Origin: Adenophora triphylla var. japonica
Lineage: Eukaryota; Streptophyta; Magnoliopsida; Asterales; Campanulaceae
Assembly (NCBI GenBank): GCA_022495995.1
Contig: JAFEMH010000333.1
Location: 186,001-250,000 of the forward strand
Direction: 5' to 3'
DNA length: 64,000 nucleotides
The translations under genes and the position numbers were made by a program. The notes below the pieces were generated by a model. The model saw nothing but the letters and a program-made list of their open reading frames with translations, had not been told where the DNA came from and did no database searches. Positions 33,567-43,371 of the stretch are shown piece by piece. Positions within the stretch are counted from its first letter, which is position 1. Every line of letters starts with the position of its first letter.

Positions 33567-34082
33567 GATTTCTTAGATTTGACCTAGGAGGCAGAAAACA
33601 AACAATGAACACTTTTTTTATGCACATTTTATTTGGGCGTCGATGGGGCGAAAACAATGTATTGGTATTTTATTTGCTTTTCTAATTTATGCTTTATGAA
33701 TTTGCATATTACTTGAGCCTCGGGGCAGTTTTTTTGCTTGGAATTGGGGCTGAAACTGGGCCAAAGTGGTTTGTGATGACATATAACTACATGGTTGGTG
33801 TTTGGACATGTTTTTGTGCAGGTTTCATTGAGAAAGTGGGGTGAGAACTCCATTTGGGCAGCAACTTGGGTTGCTGCAGATTTTTTTCTGCAGATGGCAA
33901 ATGAGGCCGTCCGGCCTAGACCTGAGGAAAATGAAGCCGTACGGCTGCAAGTTCTGTCTGAACTGGTTTTTTTCCAAATAAAACCATGGCTTGGCCATTT
34001 CATTTCATTTTCACCCTAGACTTGTCCCAACTGATTCCAGAGCATATTTGTGACCAAAAGACATCAACTTTGATCGTTTGCA
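33567..34082 (+). promoter_or_regulatory. Spacer and promoter-like region of antisense gene 2
   Basis: The first 150 bp are T-rich and could hold the end of gene 1's transcript. Then come perfect palindrome AGGCCGTCCGGCCT (33904-33917) and AGCCGTACGGCT (33935-33946), about 31 bp apart, followed by an AATAAAA-type TATA-like site at 33976-33983 and the ATG at 34083, roughly 100 bp on. The arrangement copies that in front of gene 1. Confidence 0.5.
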
Positions 34083-35585
34083 ATGGAAAGACCCGCTAGA
34101 CTGCAAAAGGGGAAAAGAGACCGTTTTCTGTCCGATCTTCAATCTTGGGTGAGACATAACTTTCAATCTCACAAGGGGCTATTCGATACTACCTTCAAGA
34201 TCAAATATTTATGGCATTTGAAGGATCTCCCGCCTGATTGGGACCTTTTGAGAGCAGCAGCAAAGTTTTGGGATGTCCGGAGACATGTTTACTGCTTTTC
34301 CTACAATGAGCTTGTTACAACCTTTGAAGATTTCCGAGCATTGATTGGGGGTCCATAAATTGAGGCAATTTCGACACCTTTGGCCGAGGACTTGCCAGTG
34401 ACTGTAAAGCTAGCATCTTTTTTGCGAAATTTCTCTGCAAGAAGCCGAGGGGATGCTGATAGCTCCGGACAGGATTGACCTTTCCGATATCCCGGACAGG
34501 TTTGGTTTTCCCGATATAGCTATGACCATAGTGGCTATGATGCTTTTGTCCTTTGTATATTCTCGTTTTTGTTTACTGTCGAGTCTGTTGGAGTTTGCCA
34601 TAGTGGCCTTTTGGACATGGTCAGGGACTGCAGGGCTGGAAAGGATATCGTCCCACTGATTTTGGGGGAGACATTGCACGACATTGACAGGATGGCTAGG
34701 GGAGACCATTTCATGAGGTCTGGGAGCCCAGCGGTGCTGACTTTATGGTTGCAGGAGAGGCTTGGGGCATTGCCAGGGGCTACGCCTACTCAGTGCCCTT
34801 GGGTGAATTCTCGAAGGGGCACACCTAGAGAGCAAGACCAGGGTAGCTGGGAGCTGATGATGGCTAGGTTGTCCACCTCGGACATTCACTGGTGGGTGCC
34901 TCATTGGAGACTACAGACCAGGAGGACATTTCAAGAGTCCTATGTGGTGAGGGTTCCGGGGTTTTCTCTGTCATCCTTCTATATACCCTGCTTGGTATCC
35001 AGGCAATTCGGGGCCTTACAGGAGCCTTTGGATGATTGGAAGGACATCAGTACCATGGAGGTAGCGCCTTTGGACATGAAGGATCCGGCCAGCTTCTTTT
35101 TTTTCTTGAGGGCTTGGACATATACTGCTTTCCCACCCAGGGCCATTCTCAAGAGCCGGAAGAGTACCATTTTGACCACGGCTTACTTGGACTGGTATGA
35201 GAGGGAGATGGGGGTGACTCAGGTCATTTTGGGAGAGAGACGTCAGGCTTTATTTGGGGCTGACTGTGACTCGAGCAGGACTCTGAGGGAGACTGAAGCT
35301 AAGGCGAGTCGCCATAACCAATCGGGTGACTTTATCAGGGATATGGAGGCTCGATATGAGAGGCTTTCTGAAGTCGCTCCCTTGACTGAGGCTCAGAGGG
35401 AGGAAGTGCGGACTCGTGCTCGTATTGAGAGAGCACTTATTGACACGGGTTTGGTGGAGGCTCCAGTGAGGATACCCGAGATTGGGATGAGGGAGACTGA
35501 CATCCTAGACAAAAAGAGAAAGAACACTCGACGGGGTCGAGGTAAAGTGAAGAAGAACAAGGAAGACTCAGTGAATGAGGACTGA
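34083..35585 (+). pseudogene. Antisense gene 2: DUF7745-like protein, interrupted
   Basis: The N-terminal frame (34083-34358) has LKDLPPDWDLLRAAAKFWD, VYCFSYNELVTTFEDFRALI, which looks like the plant DUF7745 start (a W..L..A..FWD and TFEE pattern). A stop at 34356 and a frame change before 34569 interrupt it. The second frame (to 35585) gives a hydrophobic stretch, then GKDIVPLILGETLHDIDRM, VLTLWLQERLGALP, IHWWVPHWRL and an aromatic, Pro-containing core. The C-terminus is a charged helix (MEARYERLSEVAPLTEAQRE) and a basic tail with KKRKNTRRGRGKVKKNK, a plausible nuclear signal. Function is unknown in the family. The stop and shift could also mark an intron I did not resolve. Confidence 0.6.
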
Positions 35586-36217
35586 TAGATCTTTTCCTAT
35601 GATTCCCTTATTGCCATTTGCAAACACAATAGTTTATTAGGCATTTTATTGTATTTTAAATCTTCGTAGCAGGTTAGCAGAGTCAAGAGTAGACCGTGCT
35701 TGAACTCATCAAGAAGTCTTTTAACTTGTAATTAACAAAGATATGATCTTAGAAATTAATCAAGACACATTTCATGGAAATTTCAGATGTCTTATTGATT
35801 GCTTAGGACGCGTTTCATGGAAACTTGATTGCCCTTTATTGTTTATTCTTTAGACCGAACCATATATGGCTGCCTACGTTCCCCTTTTACAAGAAAGACT
35901 AAGGGGCTCAGGTCTTCGTAGTTCATTCTGGTGAACTATTGGGATTTTTGTTCTTTTGTCTCTTTTTTTTAAATGTGCAGCCCTGTTTTTTGCCTAAACC
36001 GCCCTTTTTAGGGTTTTCAGCCTAGCTGGGCATTACTCTTTTTGCACTAAAAATTTTTTCTTTCTTTTTTATGTGCAACCCTGTTTTTTGCCTAGACCGC
36101 CCTTTTTGGTTTTTCAGCCTAGCTGGGTATTACTCTTTTTGCACTAAGATTTTTTCTCTTTTTTCTTTTTTTTTTGTTCATTTTCTCTTTCTTTTTCTTT
36201 TTTCTTCTTTTTTTTTT
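35586..36217. other. Spacer between antisense gene 2 and the end of pol
   Basis: It contains GGCTGCCTACGTTCC (about 35868) followed by CGTAGTTC (35918), the same hairpin theme as in the 3' zone, and a tandem duplication of about 95 bp (35979-36072 and 36073-36165) with ccctgttttttgcct and cagcctagctggg in both copies. It ends in a long pyrimidine run (36140-36220). Confidence 0.65.
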
Positions 36218-36551
36218 TCAGACATAGTACCTTCGGAGCTTATCGCCGTTGACTGGGTGGACAAAGGGATTGCCGTCCAGGTCTGCAAGCTTCATGGCTC
36301 CTCCCGATAGTATCTTCTGCACCACATATGGGCCGATCCAAATGGGTTCCCATTTTCCCAGGGAGTTGTCTCTGGTAGGAGGCTTTACTTTCAGAACTAA
36401 GTCACCTTCTTTGATGTCTCTGGTCTTGACCTTTTTGTCAAATGCTCTGGCCATTCGCCTCTGCTAGGCTCGAGTATGTTCCATGGCCTTTAATCTTCTT
36501 TCGTCGAGCAGGGCCAATTCATTGTGCCGACTGCGGAGCCATTCCACTTCG
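36218..36551 (-). pseudogene. Integrase C-terminal part of element B
   Basis: The frame 36454-36218 encodes KTRDIKEGDLVLKVKPPTRD, then GKWEPIWIGPYVVQKILSGG and a short tail ending RRYYV. This is the usual Ty3/gypsy integrase end with a GPY module and no chromodomain. A TAG stop lies just upstream (near 36468) and separates it from the catalytic core. Confidence 0.85.
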
Positions 36552-37049
36552 TTAATACTGTTCTCCAGGAGGACCCTTAATGACGGGATTTTCAACTCCA
36601 CTGGTAATACTGCTTCCATCCGGTAGGTAAGGGCAAAAGGGGTTTCTCCCGTGGGCCGTCTGACAGACGTTCAGAGCCCCGAGTGCTAGGTGTAGCTTTT
36701 CGGCCCCACGACCACGGGTGGCCATTTTCCGGATGATCCGCTCGAGCGTCTTATTAGCAGCTTCCACGGCTCCATTGGTCTGAGGTCTGTACGGGGATGA
36801 TTTGTGGTAAGTGACTCTGAACTCTGACAGCAATCTATCACAGTCCCCTTCAAAGTGTGACCCGTTATCAGAAATGATCTCATTGGGCACCCCATATCTG
36901 CACATTATGTTTTCTTTGACAAACTGGGCCACCTTCTTGGAAGTGAGGATTTTGTAGGACTTCGCTTCTACCCACTTTGTGAAGTAGTCGACTGCCACTA
37001 ACACGAATTCGTGCCCATTGCTTCCTGCCGGGGCTATCTTCCCTATCAC
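36552..37049 (-). pseudogene. Integrase catalytic core of element B, frameshifted
   Basis: VAVDYFTKWVEA carries the first catalytic Asp, EIISDNGSHFEG the second, and NGAVEAANKTLERIIRK the Glu, so the DDE triad is still encoded. Near 36680 the frame slips: the expected TGETPF block is in another frame, and the original frame ends in unrelated residues. The gene product would lack the C-terminal domain. Confidence 0.88.
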
Positions 37050-37058
37050 GTCAATACC

Positions 37059-38225
37059 TCAAGTTGCAAACGGCCAAGGAGTCATCATCCAGTACAGATC
37101 ATGAGGTGGGAGATGGTTGAGGTTGGCAAACCGTTGACATTTGTCGCACGCTCGGACATACTGGACACAGTTTGTCTCCATGGAGATCCAGTAGTAACCC
37201 ATTCTGAGGATCACTTGCATCAATGCTCTGGCATTCATATGAGGACCGTAGGGACCATTGTGGACTTCGGCCATCAACTCTCTGGCCCTTTCTTGGGTGA
37301 CACACAGGAGGAGCGGCCCTTGGTGCCGTTTCTTATAGAGATTGTCCCCTAGAATGACATAGTGGGAAGCTAACCGTTTTAGGGCTTGCAAGCTTTTGGC
37401 TTTGGTGCCTTCCTTTGGCCTACCTCCTTCATCTCTAAAGGCTGACTCTCCATCTTTGAGGAACTGGTAAATCTGATTGTACCATGGTTCCTTGACAGGC
37501 TCGGGTCCCAAGTCTACTTCACAACAGAAAGCCGGGGCTTCTCTTCTACCCACTCTGAAGGGTTTTATTGCCTTTCCCTCGGGGATCTCTACCAGTGAGG
37601 CTAGAGTAGCTAGGGCATCTGTGAACCTGTTCTTTTCCCTTGGCAGGTAATGGAAGGTCACTTCTCTGAACTGCTCAGTCAACTTCTCCATATAGGCATG
37701 GTACCTCTGAAGATTAGGGTCCACAATCTTCCACTTGTTGGAGACCTGATTGATGATCAGGGCTGAGTCTCCATAAACCTCGAGCTCCTTGACATTTCTT
37801 TCTAAGGCAGCCTCCAAACCAGCAATGCAAGCTTCATACTCGGCAACCTTGTTCATGGCAGGGAAGTTCAACTTGAGGGCTATTGGCGTGTGCTCATCTT
37901 TCGGATCGACCAGCAGCATTCCTACGCCGTTTCCTCTCTTGTTAGCGGCTCCGTCAAAGAAAAGCTGCCATCTATTCTCAGGCTCAACTACGAAGATCCC
38001 TTCATCTGGGAATTGGGGTTCAGGCCCGCGGTCCTCATTACTAGGGAAGTCTGCCAGATGGTCTGACAAAGCTTGACCCTTGATGGCCTTTCTTGTCACA
38101 TAGTTGATGTCATACTCAGCTAAAAAGAAGGACCACTTTGCTAGGCGCATCGAGAGGGAAGGCTTATCGAAGATGTACTTGATGGGGTCCATTTTCGAGA
38201 CCAAATTCACAGGGTGGGCTTGCAT
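37059..38225 (-). pseudogene. RNase H pair and integrase zinc-binding part of element B
   Basis: The first quarter is the tail of the ordinary RNase H and tether (YIFDKPSLSMRLAKWSFFLA, ALSDHLADFP). The second, archaeal-type RNase H follows, with FFDGAANKRGNGVGMLL, AEYEACIAGLEAA and VYGDSALIINQV providing the acidic residues. Then comes the integrase HHCC-type zinc region with CVQYVRACDKCQRFA. A stop separates it from the core. A second RNase H is the hallmark of the Tat/Ogre clade. Confidence 0.9.
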
Positions 38226-39095
38226 GTAGTGTTTCAGCTTTCCGACTACCTAGACCAGTCATGCACAAGTCTTTTCACATGCTGAGTAATTGAGCTCACT
38301 TCCTTGCAGCTTCCGGCTGACAAAGTAGATGTCATTCTCTACCCGAGAGTCTTTCTTCTCCTGAGCAAGCATAGCCCCAACTCCCGTATCAGTGACAGTG
38401 AGATGGAGCAGAAGAGGTTTCTGTCTATGTAGGGGGCATAGCACCGGAGGATGTACTAAGTACGCCTTGATTTGGTCAAAGGCATCCTGGCATTCCTCGG
38501 TCCATTCTGTGTCTACGTTCTTCTTCATAAGCTTGAAGATGGGCTCGCACATAGTAGTCAACTGGTTGACGAAGCGGCTGATGTACTTTAGTTTGCCCAT
38601 AAATCTTTTGACTTCTGTCTGAGTTCGAGGTGGCCTCATGTCCATAATGGCCTTGATCTTTCGGGGGTCGACTTCGATACCTCGCTCCATGACCATGTAC
38701 CCAAGCACTTTTCCCCTTGTCACTCCGAAGGCGCATTTGGCAGGGTTTAGTCTCATGGAATACTGTCTCAGCCTCTCAAAGAACTTTCGCAGGTCAACAA
38801 AGTGCTGCCCATCCTTGCCTTTGGAGTGGACTATCATGTCGTCGACGTAGACCTCAATCTCCTTGTGGATCATATCATGAAAGAGTGCGGTCGCTGCCCT
38901 CTGATAAGTAGCCCCGACATTCTTAAGCCCAAATGGCATCACTGTATAGCAGTATGTTCCCCACGGTGTGGTGAAGGCTGTCTTTTCTTGGTCCTCTTCG
39001 GCCATCTTGATCTGATTGTAACCAGCAAAGCCATCAACCAAGGATTTGACTTCGTAGTTGGCAGTGGCGTCCACCAGAATGTCTATGTTTGGCAA
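38226..39095 (-). pseudogene. Reverse transcriptase and first RNase H of element B
   Basis: LVDGFAGYNQIKMAEED carries the first catalytic Asp, and the palm box is YVDDMIVHSKG. Thumb and connection follow (GYMVMERGIEVDPRKIKAI, RFMGKLKYISRFVNQL), then the degenerate gypsy RNase H (DTGVGAMLAQEK, YFVSRKLQGSELNYSACEKT). Two in-frame stops at 38237-38257 sit where Trp codons are expected, TGA and TAG for TGG, both G to A on this strand. The first ends the frame at 38259. Confidence 0.9.
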
Positions 39096-40640
39096 GGGAT
39101 AATCGTCTTTAGGGCTGGCTTTGTTCAGATCCCGGAAATCTACACAGCATCACACCTTCCCATTGGCCTTGGTTACAGTCACAATATTGGATAGCCATGT
39201 CGGATACTCGATGACTCTGATGAATCCTACCCGCAGTAGCTTCTCTATCTCTTCTTTGACCTGTAGAGACCATTATGGCTTAATCTTTCTCAGTTTCTGC
39301 TTTACTGGCTTAGCATCTGGTGCTAGAGGGATTCTGTGCTCTACTATCAAACTGTCTAGCCCCGGTATATCCCTGTACGACCATGCAAACACGTCCATGT
39401 ATTCTCTGAGCGGATTGACCAGTCTGTCCCGTTCAACCCCCTGGAAGAAGTTTCCAATCTGTGTCTCTTTAGGTTCTTCGACAGTACCCAAGTTAACACT
39501 TGTCAAAACCTCCTCGGCAGATTGGGCCCGATTTTCCTCTTTATCTGTAACCTGCTTAAAGATTTCTTGGATGTATTGTTCATTTAGTGTGTTTGCATCT
39601 TGTTCAAATGATTCATTATTAACTGTTGTTAAGTTTTGAGTTAATTTATCATTTGTTAAGTTGGCAATAAGGGGATACTCAGAAAGATCTGTCATTTCAT
39701 TCAAAGCAAGAGGAAAGATGACATTGGTTACATATTCATAATCCTCAGGCGTGAGGCCTTCGGATGACTCGGAGGATGGGAATTCAAAGATTCCTGACTC
39801 AACTGTATGGATGACAGGGTGTTTGACACGACTGGGTTGAGAAGGACGGGGTACCAATCCAAACTCCGTGATCATTTGTTGTCGGCTGGCTATCGGCCCT
39901 GAGAATGTCTCCCAATTCTTCAACGGCATCTCTGTCTTAGTCACCAAAGTGCGAGGATCAAAAGGCTCTTCACCACCGTCAACAATTACGGCAACTATCT
40001 CATCATCTGAGCTGAAGTCGATCAAATCAGGGATCTGTGCTTCTTCATCAAACATGTTTTGCAGACCCAACTCACTGTCTTCACTATCGGCAGCTTCTAT
40101 CTGGCTGATTTTCGGAAGAGCTAACTCGAAGGCAGAGAAATCCATTACCCCTGATGAGGAGAGCGCTGACTCTTTGAAACTGTCTGGGTTTCCTTTGAAG
40201 GCATACTTATTCTGAACAGTAGTAATAGCCCCAAGAATATCCGACAAGTCAAGGAACATCCTCCGAACAAGATTTGCTGGTTTTCCCCGAACTTTCTCAA
40301 GGTTTTCCAGAAGAGTTTTTCTCAAGGAGGTTTGATCATCATTTTCATCATGTTGAGTCCCACCTTTTGTGAAATAATGGGCTAAAGACAAGCTGTAAGG
40401 ATGAAGACGGACCCCTTCATTTCGTTTTTCTTGAACTGTGCCTTTAGCTTTTCTGTCTTCCCGAGAATTCGGTTTGTACCCCAAGCCATATCGGGTAGTC
40501 TGTTCCTTCACATCAATGATAGCATTGCGACCTTGAAGTCTTCTGCCCAATCCGAGACCCGGAAGATAACCCATTTTTCTCATCATTCGCATGGCAGGAG
40601 GTATCTTGTCGGAGGTAGTAGTGAGGTCAGTGCAACACAC
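39096..40640 (-). pseudogene. G-patch region and pol N-terminus of element B
   Basis: The frame from 40640 begins with a G-patch-like block (MMRKMGYLPGLGLGRRLQG, then TRYGLGYKP), followed by a long acidic linker (DFSAFELALPKISQIEAADS) and the pre-reverse-transcriptase stretch (TSVNLGTVEEPKETQIGNFF, HRIPLAPDAKPVKQKLRKIK). It stops at 39273 within KIKP, and again near 39151 where the expected Arg before CCVDFRDLNK is TGA. The start overlaps the end of the gag-protease frame by 14 bases in another frame. In A3 the equivalent junction is read in one frame, so the shift here is probably a mutation. Confidence 0.82.
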
Positions 40641-43371
40641 TTGTGCTTTGGAAAGAAGCTACAGAGAATCCGGTCAAGGCAAACCCTTTGTCATCATGCT
40701 TGATCTCTAGTATCGGGATGCCTCCAGTGCTGGTACCTTCCATGGTGACACTGTCTCCATAAATAGTAGTGATAGTACCATCACTTGACTGGAATTTGAC
40801 GCATTGGTGCAAAGTAGAGGCTACCCCATTTATCTGGTGAATCCAAGGTCGTCCCAGCAGAGCGGTAAATGAAATGGGAATGTCAATTACTTGGAAATCA
40901 ACATCCATGGCCTTTTTGCCAAACCACAACTTGAGAGTAGCAATCCCCAGAACTGATCGTGCAGTGGAGTCATAGGCCTTAATAGTCTGACTGGAAGGCT
41001 TCAAATCTGTGGGCTTCAGATCCAACAAATCCATCATCTTTGCTGGCAGGACGTTCATTGCAGACCCTCCATCAACTAGTACCCTTGGCAATCCACGTTC
41101 TTCCAACTGGACGGTGATATAAAGGGGTTCGTTATGACTAGCCCCATATTTTGGCAGGTCCAAGTCAGTGAAGGTAATGATGTTTCCATAGTGGATACTT
41201 CCAATCATCTGGACGACCTTATCTGGGGTGACATCTATGGGCACCATGGTCTTGGCCAAACTTTCTTCTAGCTTTATCTTATGAGGGTATGAAGAGGTTA
41301 ACAGGGACCACAAGGAGATATTGGCCTGAGTACACTTCAATTGAGTCAGCACCGGATCCTCTTTTTCAGAGTCTGGCTTTTCAGCTTCTGGCTTATAAGG
41401 TCTTTTGTCTGTTTTTGGCTTGGGGACGGCATTTCTTTTGTCATCCTTAGGCTGTTCAACACTCATCTGTCCAGACCGAGTCATCACATAGACATTAGAC
41501 TTCTCTGAGTCATCATTCCTGCCGGAGGATTCCTTTAGCTCTTTCAAAGTCAGAGGCGGGCTCTTGCTGGCGTATGGCCAACTCTGCTGATTAACCTGAT
41601 TAACAGCACTACCAGAGGCGTAGGCAGCCTCCCGAATCTGATCCCAGGTCAATGGCTTTCTGGCCTTTTCGGGGTTTTGAATTCTTAACTGGCTTAGCGA
41701 CTGACTGATTTCAGCTTCATCCCTTCCACTCACAGCCTTGACAGTCTCATTCAGGTTTTTCAGGGTCAGCATGCAACAAGAATTATCACTCCCAGGGTTT
41801 GGAGCCTGGCGAATGGCTTTCTCACCTGGATCTAGCAACTTTTTCAGCAGAGTGGGATCACATTCCTCATCACTGTCAAGCATATCCCTTCTTTCTCTAG
41901 GGGTCAGCCTTCTGACGGCATCTTTGACATTGGCCAAGCACTTTCTGAAGTGGGAGATTCCATCATCGAGAAGGATTTCTGAAGGGTCAAACCTCATGGT
42001 GGGTTCCTGTTCTTTACTGTCAGGAGGGTTTTCTGGGCTTTTCGGCTTCTGGGCTAACCACTCCTCTACTGTTCCTTCTGGTATTTCGACTGTGTCTTCT
42101 TCAGTATCACTACAGTAACTCATGTGAGAGCTTTTGTCTTGACTCTGATGACCAATGAGGGCAAAAGTAGGTCGGGATACTTGGCGCCATATAAGGGGTA
42201 TTCTGGACTCTTCCCCTGACTTAGGAATTACCAAGAAAACATCACTGTCATCATAGGATAGGAAGGGGACCGGGGTCGCTTCGAACTTTAAGACTCTTTC
42301 TAGAGCTTCCATACACTCTTCTTCGGACAAGATCTCGGGGGTGACTCTCAGCACTGCAATGGAGTCTACTCTTCTCGATGGGGACTTAGCCTCAATGACG
42401 CTTACGTGCTCTAGATCGGCGGGTGGAGCCCACTTCCCTCTTTCAGCTAAGGCTTCAATCAAGTTCCTCCATTCACCAACCAAGTCTTTGTAAGGAGTGT
42501 TGAATTCTAGGATGTGGAATTCATACCCTGCCTCATCTGAGCTTGTATCCATTTTCTCTTCCGAGTCCTTGCAAAGGCGACATACACACTTTGAAGTGAT
42601 ACTGTCCCCCATTCCAGGTCTGTGGTTTTCTACTTCATCTTGCCCTCTGGGTTTTACTTCCGTCGACTCCAAGTTCATTCCTTCTATTGAACTGTCATCA
42701 TCACTGTAAATCCATCCATTCCTATTCTCATTTACGACTGACTCTTCACTGTCGCTGTCTGGGAGATAGGCAAATTCACAGGCGTTAACGAAGTTGGAAA
42801 GTTCAGGCTGGTACTGGAATTCCAGGGTAAGGAAATTTGGCTCAGGCTGAGAGGAGGGAGTGAGTCCCATGGGGTAATGCAGAGGCTGTGTAACTGGGAT
42901 AGCTGTGGCGTTTCCTCTCTGTTGGTAGGGAACAAAGCTAGGTCTTATCTGAGGAGGCGAGGGTGTTGGGACCCTGATGGCTTGGGACATAGGAAAGGAC
43001 TGAAAAGGGGTAGTCCTTGGTAAGGGATCATATGTGGATGGAGGAGGGCATTGGTTATAGGCTAGGGGAGCTGAGATGGCTGCTTCTGGAGTCTCATCTT
43101 CTACCATAACCAGGGAACCGTTGGACTCAACCAATATCTGAACCCCATGACGACGGAGCGCATCAATGAGCATGGCTTGTAGTTCCTCATGGACCTTACG
43201 ACTGTTTTCCAAGGCTAAGGCTAGCTCCTCTTCCCTATTCATCTGGTTACCCAAACCGCTGCTGTTTTCTGTCAAATCAGCCATTCTGACTCTCTGGAAT
43301 GACAAAACTGAGGATTCTGGCGAACTGTCTGAGAATTCTGCGCTAACAAGCCACTGGCCCGATATTCTCAC
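40627..43371 (-). CDS. Gag-protease polyprotein of element B, 914 codons, intact but without capsid
   Basis: The longest open frame in the window. The N-terminus has MADLTENSSG, a helical region (EEELALALENSRKVHEEL) and a Pro-rich tail with QCPPPSTYDPLP, as in E. Where E has capsid and zinc motif, B has an acidic stretch with CVCRLC, followed by the linker (EFNTPYKDLVGEWRNLIEAL). Then WSLLTSSYPHK and the aspartic protease: LVDGGSAMNVLP at about residue 762 with the catalytic Asp, and ALLGRPWIH about 85 residues on. The ATG could also be the in-frame one at MADLT. Gag shell function is doubtful without capsid; protease looks complete. Confidence 0.88.
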   Translation of the reverse strand: MRISGQWLVSAEFSDSSPESSVLSFQRVRMADLTENSSGLGNQMNREEELALALENSRKVHEELQAMLIDALRRHGVQILVESNGSLVMVEDETPEAAISAPLAYNQCPPPSTYDPLPRTTPFQSFPMSQAIRVPTPSPPQIRPSFVPYQQRGNATAIPVTQPLHYPMGLTPSSQPEPNFLTLEFQYQPELSNFVNACEFAYLPDSDSEESVVNENRNGWIYSDDDSSIEGMNLESTEVKPRGQDEVENHRPGMGDSITSKCVCRLCKDSEEKMDTSSDEAGYEFHILEFNTPYKDLVGEWRNLIEALAERGKWAPPADLEHVSVIEAKSPSRRVDSIAVLRVTPEILSEEECMEALERVLKFEATPVPFLSYDDSDVFLVIPKSGEESRIPLIWRQVSRPTFALIGHQSQDKSSHMSYCSDTEEDTVEIPEGTVEEWLAQKPKSPENPPDSKEQEPTMRFDPSEILLDDGISHFRKCLANVKDAVRRLTPRERRDMLDSDEECDPTLLKKLLDPGEKAIRQAPNPGSDNSCCMLTLKNLNETVKAVSGRDEAEISQSLSQLRIQNPEKARKPLTWDQIREAAYASGSAVNQVNQQSWPYASKSPPLTLKELKESSGRNDDSEKSNVYVMTRSGQMSVEQPKDDKRNAVPKPKTDKRPYKPEAEKPDSEKEDPVLTQLKCTQANISLWSLLTSSYPHKIKLEESLAKTMVPIDVTPDKVVQMIGSIHYGNIITFTDLDLPKYGASHNEPLYITVQLEERGLPRVLVDGGSAMNVLPAKMMDLLDLKPTDLKPSSQTIKAYDSTARSVLGIATLKLWFGKKAMDVDFQVIDIPISFTALLGRPWIHQINGVASTLHQCVKFQSSDGTITTIYGDSVTMEGTSTGGIPILEIKHDDKGFALTGFSVASFQSTSVLH

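Noticed and set aside
40627..40640. Programmed frameshift between gag-protease and G-patch/pol
   Set aside because: In A3 the same junction is read in one frame, and no slippery site with a downstream structure was recognised; a one-base mutation is the simpler reading.
36218..43371. Element B as a chromovirus or as Athila
   Set aside because: No chromodomain after the integrase GPY module, and a second archaeal-type RNase H is present, which points to Tat/Ogre.
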